From positions 124,001-188,000 of the forward strand of contig NZ_JAJKFK010000003.1 of the NCBI RefSeq assembly GCF_021653975.1: a stretch of DNA of 64,000 nt. The letters run 5' to 3'. The notes below the pieces were generated by a model. The model saw nothing but the letters and a program-made list of their open reading frames with translations. It ran no database searches and was not told where the DNA came from. This DNA comes from Amycolatopsis sp. GM8. GTDB taxonomy: Bacteria; Actinomycetota; Actinomycetes; Mycobacteriales; Pseudonocardiaceae. The translations under genes were made by a program, and so were the position numbers. This document shows positions 57,840 through 64,000 of the stretch, in pieces. Position 1 is the first letter of the stretch. Every line of letters begins with the position of its first letter.

Positions 57840-58595
57840 TCAGCCCAGCACGCTCGAGATATCGGCGCCGGCGATCTCGTGCATCGCGGTGTCGTCCTGC
57901 GCCTGGTAGCTGTGTCCCGCCTTCGTCGTCAGCTCGCCGAGGTTCCGCGCGCCGGTCGCCGTGGTCTTGACCTGGGCTTCCAGCGAGCGGCTGAAATCCC
58001 CCAGCGCGTCGGCGAATCCCGTCTCCGCACCGACCTGGCCGAAGCTGTCCTTGGCGATACCGGTCACCTTCCGCACGGTCCGAGTACCGATCTCCCGCAG
58101 TTTCGCGGCGACGTCGTCGGCCTTCTTCGCGTAGCCGCGGAACTGCTCCGGGTCCGCCTTGAAGCCGTTTCCCTTGTGATGTGCGGGTTTGTGCTCGTGC
58201 TTGACGGGACTCTTGCCGTGATGCTTGGTGACGTCCTCCGCGGCCTTGCGCGCGGCGGCCAGATGCTTCTTGTACGCGCCGTTGGTGTAGGTCGACCACG
58301 GCTCGAACGACTTCCCGTGACCGGAGATCGCGTAGGCCGCCTTGGCGTTGTGATCCGGATCGAACAGTTCCTTGTTCGAGTCCAGATCGAACTCCTTCCG
58401 CCGCGTCGGTCCCAGGTCGCCGATCATGTTGACCTGCCACAGCCCGTAGGAGTTGTCCGGCGGGGTTCCATTGTGCGCGCCTGCGTTTCCGCTGGACTCG
58501 GCGAGCGCCACGGCCACCGCCGTGGTGAGCGCCTGACCGCGAAACCCGGCGCGGTAGGCGTGCTGTGCGATCTGCTCGGCGGTCAGCCTGCTCAT
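57840..58595 (-). CDS. lysozyme/SLT-like domain fused to ESX-type helical domain
   Basis: A 251-aa protein in the opposite order to its neighbour: the enzyme comes first. Residues 1-110 look like a goose-type lysozyme/transglycosylase domain (AYRAGFRGQALTTAVAVALAESSGNAGAHN with catalytic Glu33, then DNSYGLWQVNM and DPDHNAKAAYAISG). A His/Lys linker follows (about 122-142). Residues 145-251 are a coiled ESX-type domain (FRGYAKKADDVAAKLREIG... LTTKAGHSYQAQDDTAM). It would cut glycan strands while the CHAP protein cuts peptides. The start overlaps the EspG stop by four bases. No Sec signal is present. Confidence 0.85.
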   Translation of the reverse strand: MSRLTAEQIAQHAYRAGFRGQALTTAVAVALAESSGNAGAHNGTPPDNSYGLWQVNMIGDLGPTRRKEFDLDSNKELFDPDHNAKAAYAISGHGKSFEPWSTYTNGAYKKHLAAARKAAEDVTKHHGKSPVKHEHKPAHHKGNGFKADPEQFRGYAKKADDVAAKLREIGTRTVRKVTGIAKDSFGQVGAETGFADALGDFSRSLEAQVKTTATGARNLGELTTKAGHSYQAQDDTAMHEIAGADISSVLG

Positions 58596-59404
58596 CGGTT
58601 CACCTCCATGATGGTTCCTGCTCCTCTCGTCTCATCGCGCACGCGGTCGATCAGCCCGGCCATCCGCGCCGCGAGCCACGCCCCGTCGGCGGGCGTGACG
58701 GTCACCCAGTTCTCCCCCGCGGCCGGCTGGACCGTCGCCGCGTACCGGCCGGCCTCGGTGTCGAACCAGGCCAGCACCGGCGACCGGCCGCCCGGCCCGT
58801 TCGCGGCGACCTGGCCCGACCGGATCCGCGGCGCCTCCACCAGTGCCGACAGCGCACGGAGTTCGCGCCCGGCGACGTTCGCCTGGGCCAGCGCCCACTC
58901 GAACCCCGAGTGGCCCTTGGTGGCGAACGCGTCCACCGCCGCGGAGAACGCGGCGCGGGTCAGCCGGACCGGTTGCCCGGGGCCGGGCGCGGCGTCACCG
59001 ATGATGTCGGCGACGATCGGGACGAGGTCCGCTGGGGCGATCGGCCGCAGGGCCAGTTCGGTGTGGTCGAGCACGGCGAGCACGGCTTCCCGGCGCCCGG
59101 CCGCGGCCAGCAGCCGCAGCGACACGTCACCGATCAGCAGCGCGTCCAGCGACAGCACGGGGTTTCCGAGGAGGCTCAGCTGCGCCACCAGTTCGGCGGC
59201 GACCGTCTCGGCCACGATGAGGCCGGCCGCGTCGAGGCTCTCGAACACCTGCCCGCCCAGCTCGTCCCGCTCGGCCATGGTGCGGCCGTGCGACGGGACC
59301 GACAGCGGGTACGGCGGTTCACCCGGCTCGAGGTCCGTCCACAGTAGATCGAACTCCAGGTGGGACAGGACCACTCCGTCCACCCCGGTCATCCGGCGTG
59401 CCAC
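58592..59404 (-). CDS. EspG-family ESX secretion chaperone
   Basis: A 270-aa protein with the EspG pattern: GVVLSHLEFDLLWTDLEPGEPPYPLSVPSHGRTMAERDEL at the N-terminus, the middle region with ELALRPIAPADLVPIVADIIGD, and near the end SGQVAANGPGGRSPVLAWFDTEAGRYAATVQPAAGENWVTVTPADGAWLAARMAGLIDRV. EspG proteins bind the tip of PE/PPE-type hairpins in the cytosol and keep them soluble for type VII export. It is encoded between the PPE gene (upstream) and the lysozyme/WXG gene (4-base overlap), which fits a chaperone for these products. Confidence 0.88.
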   Translation of the reverse strand: MARRMTGVDGVVLSHLEFDLLWTDLEPGEPPYPLSVPSHGRTMAERDELGGQVFESLDAAGLIVAETVAAELVAQLSLLGNPVLSLDALLIGDVSLRLLAAAGRREAVLAVLDHTELALRPIAPADLVPIVADIIGDAAPGPGQPVRLTRAAFSAAVDAFATKGHSGFEWALAQANVAGRELRALSALVEAPRIRSGQVAANGPGGRSPVLAWFDTEAGRYAATVQPAAGENWVTVTPADGAWLAARMAGLIDRVRDETRGAGTIMEVNR

Positions 59405-59419
59405 CGCGGCTCCCCCCGC

Positions 59420-60550
59420 TCACTCGCCGAGCACCGGCGGGTACGCCGGCGGCAGATCGTCAAGAAGGTCCAGACCACTGTCGGTGGCGTAGCGGTTGTG
59501 GTGCTCACCCGCGTCTTCGCCCTGCCGGCCGGCCGCACCGGGCGGCATCATCATCCCGGCGCCGCCACCGCCCCGGGCACCCGCGGCAGCCGCCGCGGCC
59601 GCACCACCGGGACCGGCCGGGCCGGTGGGCAGGGCACCGCTGCCGACACTGCTCCCGGCGCCCAGACCAGCGCCGCCCGCACCGCCGCTCACGCCCGGCA
59701 CCGAGCCTGCCCCGGCACCGAAACCGCTTGCGCCGGAACCGAAACCGCCGGTCGCCGGGACACCCGTCGCCGCCGAAGCGGACGTGCCGTCGTGGCTGTC
59801 ACCGCTGCCGCCTGGCGCTTGCGCCGCGGGTGGTTCGACGCCCCAGCCGGGTTGATCTCCGGTGACCACCTCGGGCGCGTCCGTGAACGACGGCAACTTG
59901 TCGTGCACGCCTTTGCTCGCCGCCTCGTACCGGTCCATGACCCGGACGGCTTCGGCCTTGGCCCGGTCGGTCTCGCGCTGGGTCGGCAGGTGATCGTCGA
60001 GCAACTGGTCGGCGAGCACCGCCGCGTCCGGGCCGCTCGCCTTGACGTCGTAGCCTTCGCGGAAGTGGCGTTCGGCCGAGTAGTACACGGGTTCCGGCAT
60101 GTGGTTGCGCGCGTTGACGATCGCGTTCGTGTAGGTATCCAGGCCGTCGCCGACCTCGCGCACGCCCGCGCTCGCTTCGGCCGCCCACGCGGTCAGCTTC
60201 GACGCGGAACTCGCCGCCTGCACGGCCGAATCCCCGCGCCAGGACAGCAGGAGCTTCTGGACGGTCTTGTGCACCTCGGCGGTAGCCGAATCGACCTGGA
60301 CCGCGAGCGCCGCCCAGCTGTGCGCCGCGCTCCCGAGCGCGGCCGGGTCGGCGGTGTGGATCATGTCCCAGAGCTGCCGGTGTTCGTAGGCCGCCCAGTT
60401 GATCTTGCCGAAGGAGGCGTCGCGCTGGTTGGCCCGCTGGATGCGGTCCAGCCGCCGGATCCGCGCGCGCTGCTTCGCGGACATCGGGTGATCATCGCCG
60501 TAGTAGCGGTGTTTGCGGTGTGTGTTGTACGGAAGATCGCCGGCCGCCAT
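59420..60550 (-). CDS. PPE-type ESX substrate with Gly/Ala-rich tail
   Basis: A 376-aa protein. Residues about 45-200 form a long helical hairpin with INWAAYEHRQLWDMIHTADPAALGSAAHSWAALAVQVDSATAEVHKTVQKLLLSWRGDSA. The paired W-A-A-Y and W-R-G motifs are typical of PPE/WXG proteins of non-mycobacterial actinobacteria. From about 240 the sequence is low-complexity Gly, Ala, Ser and Pro, with a C-terminal acidic end (SGLDLLDDLPPAYPPVLGE). It has no Sec signal. It is predicted to pair with another ESX protein, be held by EspG and be exported by a type VII apparatus that is not encoded in this window. Confidence 0.85.
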   Translation of the reverse strand: MAAGDLPYNTHRKHRYYGDDHPMSAKQRARIRRLDRIQRANQRDASFGKINWAAYEHRQLWDMIHTADPAALGSAAHSWAALAVQVDSATAEVHKTVQKLLLSWRGDSAVQAASSASKLTAWAAEASAGVREVGDGLDTYTNAIVNARNHMPEPVYYSAERHFREGYDVKASGPDAAVLADQLLDDHLPTQRETDRAKAEAVRVMDRYEAASKGVHDKLPSFTDAPEVVTGDQPGWGVEPPAAQAPGGSGDSHDGTSASAATGVPATGGFGSGASGFGAGAGSVPGVSGGAGGAGLGAGSSVGSGALPTGPAGPGGAAAAAAAGARGGGGAGMMMPPGAAGRQGEDAGEHHNRYATDSGLDLLDDLPPAYPPVLGE

Positions 60551-60554
60551 CAGG

Positions 60555-61037
60555 TCATTCCCCCAGCTCGCCGTTCAGCGTGGCCATGATGTCCTTGGCG
60601 TTCGCGTCGTTTTCCGCGTGCCCGGCCGCGGCCTGGCGGATCGCGTCGCGCAGCGCGCCGAGTTCGTCGAGGTAGCTCCGCAGCACCGCCTGGACTCCGG
60701 TGTCGGCCGAACCGCGCTGCCCGAACGCCTTGCGCAGGTGGCCCGACACCGGGCCGGTGCCGTCGCGTAGCGGCGCTTCGAGATCCTGGGCCTGCGCCAG
60801 CAGCTGGGACAGCTCGTCGGAGCGCCGCCGCAGTTCGGCGTCCGCGGCTGCGATCTCACCCGGGTCCAGCTCGATGCGGCCGCCGTCGCCGACCAGCTCC
60901 GCCGTGCCGGCGCCGGACGGTTCGCGCACCTCATCGGCCTTGAGCACCTTGCCGGGGTGGTGCCGGGCCGCCTCGCGGTGCGCTTCCTGGAGCAGCCGCC
61001 TGGCGTCCGCTTTGTCCCGCAAGCGATGCGCGTCCAT
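60555..61037 (-). CDS. PE/WXG-like partner protein, first gene of the ESX operon
   Basis: A 160-aa helical protein. A charged N-terminus (DAHRLRDKADARRLLQEAHREAARHH) is followed by IELDPGEIAAADAELRRRSDELSQLLAQAQDLEAPLRDGTGPVSGHLRKAFGQR, then a second long helix VQAVLRSYLDELGALRDAIRQAAAGHAENDANAKDIMATL. The two-helix layout of about 100 residues is ESX-like and could be the small partner of the PPE protein encoded four bases downstream. There is no WXG motif, so the assignment rests on position and shape. Confidence 0.65.
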   Translation of the reverse strand: MDAHRLRDKADARRLLQEAHREAARHHPGKVLKADEVREPSGAGTAELVGDGGRIELDPGEIAAADAELRRRSDELSQLLAQAQDLEAPLRDGTGPVSGHLRKAFGQRGSADTGVQAVLRSYLDELGALRDAIRQAAAGHAENDANAKDIMATLNGELGE

Positions 61038-61148
61038 GCCGGCCCCTTCCGGCCCGGCGCGCTTCGGCGCCGAGGCCGGACCAGTATGACAACAAGGGAC
61101 CGGGTGTCACATGAAGTTCGGCAATTTCGTGCAGCGAGTTCGCCGGCG

Positions 61149-62366
61149 TCACCAAAGCACGGGAACGTCGTCCACGCCGCCGGTGAACCGGTTCGAGCGG
61201 CTTTCCAGCTTCTCCACGTCAACGGCGAGACGCAGGTCCGGGAACCGGCTGAACAGCGCCACGAACACCGTCCGCAGCTCGGCGCGCGCCAGGTTGGCGC
61301 CGAGGCAGAAGTGGGCCCCGTGACCGAAACCGAGGTGGCCGGTGGGCGCGCGGTCCGGGTCGAACTCGTCGGGATCGGCGAAGATCGCACCGTCGCGATT
61401 GGCGGCGGTGCTGGCGATGAGCACGGCGTCGCCGCGCGCGATGGTGACCCCGCCGATCTGGACGTCCTCGTGCGCGTACCGCGGCTGGCCGACGCCGCCC
61501 GGTGCGGCCATCCGGACGATCTCCTCGACGGTCGCCCGCACCCGGTTCCCGGGGTCAGCGGTGAACGCGTCCCGGCGGCTCGGGTCGGTCAGCAGGAACA
61601 GCACCCCGAGATCGATCCTGGTGGTCGTCGTCTCGTGCCCGGCGAACAGCAGGATGCTGGCGAGGAACGCCACCTCGTCGTCGCCGAAGGTGGGATCTTC
61701 CGCTTGCGCCGCAACGAGATCCGACACGACGTCAGCGCCCGGGTGCTGACGCTTCACCTCGGCCAGGCGAGCCATGTACGCGTTCAGTTCCGCCATCGCC
61801 GCCTGCGCGTCGGCGCCGCCGTCGAGCATGCTGATCCGGTCGGACAGCCCCCGGAAATGGTCCCGGTCCGCGGCGGGCACGCCGAGCAGTTCGCAGATCA
61901 CCAGTACCGGCAACGGAAACGCGAGCAGCTCGTGCAGATTGACGGGTTCGCCCGGCGCCGCGTCGTGGGCGGCCTGCAGGTCGTCGAGGCAGCGGTCGGT
62001 CAGCTCCTGGATCCGGTCCGCCAGCGCGCGCATCCGGCCGGGCGTGAACGCGGGCGCCAGCAGCCGCCGCATCCGCTCGTGCCGGCGCCGCTCGTCCTCG
62101 AACGAACCCAGCGGCCCGGCGAACATCGCCGCCCGGGAGATCTTGGCCGCCCGCTCCGGTTCGGGATGCGACAGCCCGAACCGGCGGTCGGCGAAGATCT
62201 CCCGCGTCTCCTCGAAAGCCGTCACCAGCCAGGCGGGGTCACCGGCCGGCGTCCGCACCTTCGTCAGCGGAGCCTCGCGCCGCAACACGGCATACAGCGG
62301 CGCGAGGTCGAGTACGTTCGGCCGCGCGAAGGGCAACCGGGGCAACGGCATGGTCATACCCGACAC
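61149..62366 (-). CDS. cytochrome P450
   Basis: A 405-aa bacterial class I P450. The I-helix reads [21 protein letters not shown] (oxygen-binding A-G-H-E-T-T), the K-helix has [10 protein letters not shown] (ExxR-type region), and the heme loop is [19 protein letters not shown] with the Cys thiolate ligand. [11 protein letters not shown] lies before it. It needs separate ferredoxin and reductase, neither of which is encoded here. The substrate cannot be read from sequence. ATG 62366 or the internal ATG at 62357 could be the start. It reads in the same direction as the ABC-binding-protein gene 65 bases upstream and may be co-transcribed with it. Confidence 0.94.
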   Translation of the reverse strand: MSGMTMPLPRLPFARPNVLDLAPLYAVLRREAPLTKVRTPAGDPAWLVTAFEETREIFADRRFGLSHPEPERAAKISRAAMFAGPLGSFEDERRRHERMRRLLAPAFTPGRMRALADRIQELTDRCLDDLQAAHDAAPGEPVNLHELLAFPLPVLVICELLGVPAADRDHFRGLSDRISMLDGGADAQAAMAELNAYMARLAEVKRQHPGADVVSDLVAAQAEDPTFGDDEVAFLASILLFAGHETTTTRIDLGVLFLLTDPSRRDAFTADPGNRVRATVEEIVRMAAPGGVGQPRYAHEDVQIGGVTIARGDAVLIASTAANRDGAIFADPDEFDPDRAPTGHLGFGHGAHFCLGANLARAELRTVFVALFSRFPDLRLAVDVEKLESRSNRFTGGVDDVPVLW

Positions 62367-62431
62367 GAAAACACGGACCGGCGGCGGCGATCATGCCGAT
62401 GCGACAATCGAATGGCTGGCGCTGCCCGCGG

Positions 62432-63670
62432 TCACCCGAAGTTCGTCACCGTGGCGTAACCCTTTCCGTTGTACTTCTGCACCACGACCGTCGACACCGC
62501 CGGCTGGCCGTCCACCGTCGTGTCGACCGACGTGCCCGCCAGCATCAGCGGCGCCCGGAAGCCCGAAATACCGCGCAGCGCGGTCATGAAACCGTCGCGT
62601 GTCGGGTCGGTCATCTTCTGGAACGCCTGCTCCAGGGTGGCGCCCACGATGTAGCTCCACGCGCAGTGCGGGAACGCCGGCAGGTCCGGGTAGTTCGCGT
62701 AGGTCTTCAGGTCCGACAGGAACTTCGTGACGTCGGCGTCCTTGGCGAACTCCGGGCTCTGCGGTGTCTTCGAGAACGCCACCGAGTAGATCCCCGGGTA
62801 CGCCGCCGCGCCGCCGGGCTGCAGGATCGCGCCCGGGCTCGAGGTGTTCGACGGGAGGAACCAGCTCGGGTGCCAGCCGACCTGTTGTGCCTTCTGCAGC
62901 GCCGCGATCGCGAGCGGCGTGATCGACATCGCGTTGAAGAAGACGTCCGCCCCGCTGCCCGCCAGCTCGGTCAGCTGCGCGTCGACCGACGTGTCGGTGG
63001 CCTCGTAGCTCAGCTCCTTCACGATCTGGACGTTGGCGGCACCGGCGATCCCCTGCTTGAACCCGTCGACGTACCCCTTGCCGTAGTCGTCGTTCTGCGC
63101 CAGCACCGCGACCTTGTGCGGGGCGCCCGACGCGGCGAGCAGCTTGCCGAACGCGGCGCCCTCGTTCTGGTAGATCGGCACGAAGCCGAGCTGCCACGGG
63201 CTGTCCTTGCGGCTGCTGAACAATGGGTCGCCGGTCATCACGAGCACCTGCGGCACCTTCTCGTCGATCGCCGCTTCCCGGAACGCGCGGTTGGTCGGCG
63301 TGCCGAGCCCGGCCGTGGCGGCGAACATCCCGTCGGCGACCATCTGCTGGAAGTTCGCCAGCGCCCGCTGCGGGTCGTAGGCGTCGTCGTAGCTCTTGAT
63401 CTCCACCTTGCGGGTCTTGCCGTCGCCGAACTTGACGCCCCCCGCCGCGTTGACGGCGCCGAAATACGCCGTGACACCGGCGACCGTGCAGGTACCGGGA
63501 CCGGCCGTGGGGCCGGACAGCGGGGTCGTGATCCCGAGTTTGATCGAGGTGTCGGTGATACCGGTGCTGGCGGACTCGCCGCGCGTGCCGCCGCGGCCGC
63601 AGCCCGCCGCGGCCAGCGCGACGATCGACACCATCGCCACGACGCCGACGAAACGTTTTCGGATGTTCAT
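62432..63670 (-). CDS. ABC transporter substrate-binding lipoprotein (branched-chain amino acid type)
   Basis: A 412-aa lipoprotein. Signal with basic start (NIRKRF), core VGVVAMVSIVALAA and lipobox AAGC. The mature part is a Peripla_BP_6/LivJ-type fold: SIKLGITTPLSGPTAGPGTCTVAGVTAYFGAVNAAGGVKFGDGKTRKVEIKSYDDAYDPQRALANFQQMVADG, and VAVLAQNDDYGKGYVDGFKQG. This family binds branched-chain amino acids, amides, aromatic acids or other small ligands; ligand unknown. The start overlaps the end of the permease gene by four bases, so it belongs to a high-affinity importer that continues beyond the right edge. Confidence 0.92.
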   Translation of the reverse strand: MNIRKRFVGVVAMVSIVALAAAGCGRGGTRGESASTGITDTSIKLGITTPLSGPTAGPGTCTVAGVTAYFGAVNAAGGVKFGDGKTRKVEIKSYDDAYDPQRALANFQQMVADGMFAATAGLGTPTNRAFREAAIDEKVPQVLVMTGDPLFSSRKDSPWQLGFVPIYQNEGAAFGKLLAASGAPHKVAVLAQNDDYGKGYVDGFKQGIAGAANVQIVKELSYEATDTSVDAQLTELAGSGADVFFNAMSITPLAIAALQKAQQVGWHPSWFLPSNTSSPGAILQPGGAAAYPGIYSVAFSKTPQSPEFAKDADVTKFLSDLKTYANYPDLPAFPHCAWSYIVGATLEQAFQKMTDPTRDGFMTALRGISGFRAPLMLAGTSVDTTVDGQPAVSTVVVQKYNGKGYATVTNFG

Positions 63671-64000
63671 GCCTGGCCCTGCCTTTCTGTCTGCTCCTGC
63701 CGCACCTGTTGCCGTTGTGCGACAACGGTTCCCCGTCGCGAGCCGAGCCGCCGGAGCACGCGCGGGAGGCTCACCAGTCCGCCCGGCAGCACGAAGAGCA
63801 CCACCAGCAGGATCACGCCCTGGCCGACCGCGGTGAGGTTCGGATCGATCGAGTTCGTGAACTGCGGGATGAACACGTAGTACGCGCCGCCGATCAGCGC
63901 GCCGGTGATGCTTCCCGCGCCGCCGACCACCATCGCGGCCACCAGTTCGATCGAGTGGCCGAAGCTCATCGTCTCCGGCGACGTGTACTGCACGGCGGCC
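63667..64000 (-). CDS. branched-chain amino-acid-type ABC permease, C-terminal part (partial)
   Basis: The frame runs off the right edge of the window. The visible 110 residues, AVQYTSPETMSFGHSIELVAAMVVGGAGSITGALIGGAYYVFIPQFTNS and VILLVVLFVLPGGLVSL, are the last transmembrane part of a LivM/LivH-type permease; 'S...l.mvviGGaGsi.GaiiGa' is the family's signature. The basic, Gln-rich tail (RVLRRLGSRRGTVVAQRQQVRQEQTERQ) follows. Its stop overlaps the start of the substrate-binding protein by four bases. The rest of the importer would lie to the right. Confidence 0.9.
   Translation of the reverse strand, partial: AAVQYTSPETMSFGHSIELVAAMVVGGAGSITGALIGGAYYVFIPQFTNSIDPNLTAVGQGVILLVVLFVLPGGLVSLPRVLRRLGSRRGTVVAQRQQVRQEQTERQGQA

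Noticed and set aside
56056-61037. Interpretation as a polymorphic toxin locus with immunity genes
   Set aside because: Both enzymatic domains are cell-wall hydrolases and no small immunity-like gene follows them. EspG and YbaB fit export better.

Overview
The window comes from a very GC-rich actinobacterium. Codon third positions are almost all G or C, GTG starts are common, and Shine-Dalgarno sites are purine-rich. An orphan ESX/type VII effector operon (EspG, PPE, WXG-like proteins) and an IniB/IniR-like pair outside a mycobacterial context point to the Pseudonocardiaceae, probably Amycolatopsis or a close relative. This placement is inferred from gene content. No tRNA, rRNA, CRISPR array, transposase or phage gene is visible. 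No gap without a gene exceeds about 300 bases.

Layout. (1) 1-13,093 is an envelope and stress island: a LuxR remnant at the window edge, an HdeD-like membrane protein, an archease-like protein, a PLDc_N/SHOCT protein, a two-helix K+ channel, a GH15 glucosidase, a chain of small membrane genes joined by 4-base overlaps, an AI-2E-type exporter, PPK2, a P2-type cation ATPase and a DUF2252 protein. (2) 13,098-18,336 holds an Lrp/AsnC regulator divergent from a Leu/Phe/Val-type dehydrogenase, followed by a giant 2-oxoacid:ferredoxin oxidoreductase. It reads as an amino-acid oxidation module. (3) 18,341-26,000 is a hydantoinase/oxoprolinase operon (hyuA, hyuB, MFS transporter, Cys-less isochorismatase homologue) with a divergent GntR regulator and a convergent aminotransferase. 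A shared 12-base operator-like motif lies upstream of both outward-reading units.

(4) 26,087-42,415 is the most unusual part. It contains a lipoprotein, a membrane-tethered trypsin whose catalytic domain appears cytosolic, an anchored propeller-like protein and a trypco1-type protein. After a RibD-type reductase come a TPR-CHAT protease, a divergent leaderless subtilisin, an ECF-type sigma factor and a small beta-sandwich protein. A five-gene run follows: a leaderless M15-type peptidase, an unknown protein, a hemopexin-repeat/T4-lysozyme-type fusion and two large unknown proteins. This protease-rich set, with wall hydrolases that lack export signals, is the best candidate here for an undescribed system. 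(5) 42,421-48,013 carries an SDR/tautomerase pair, a Tat-exported phosphodiester glycosidase/metallophosphoesterase fusion, a frameshifted secreted protein and an unknown gene. (6) 48,090-52,242 has the IniB-like gene with its terminator, the divergent IniR-like regulator with three direct-repeat boxes between them, and a truncated hydrolase remnant. (7) 52,328-56,042 encodes an aldehyde dehydrogenase, a sigma factor with a SnoaL-like tail, a PPOX-type flavoprotein and a membrane-anchored protein. (8) 56,056-61,037 is a seven-gene ESX-effector operon with two peptidoglycan hydrolases. (9) 61,149-64,000 holds a cytochrome P450 and the start of a branched-chain amino-acid-type ABC importer that leaves the window.
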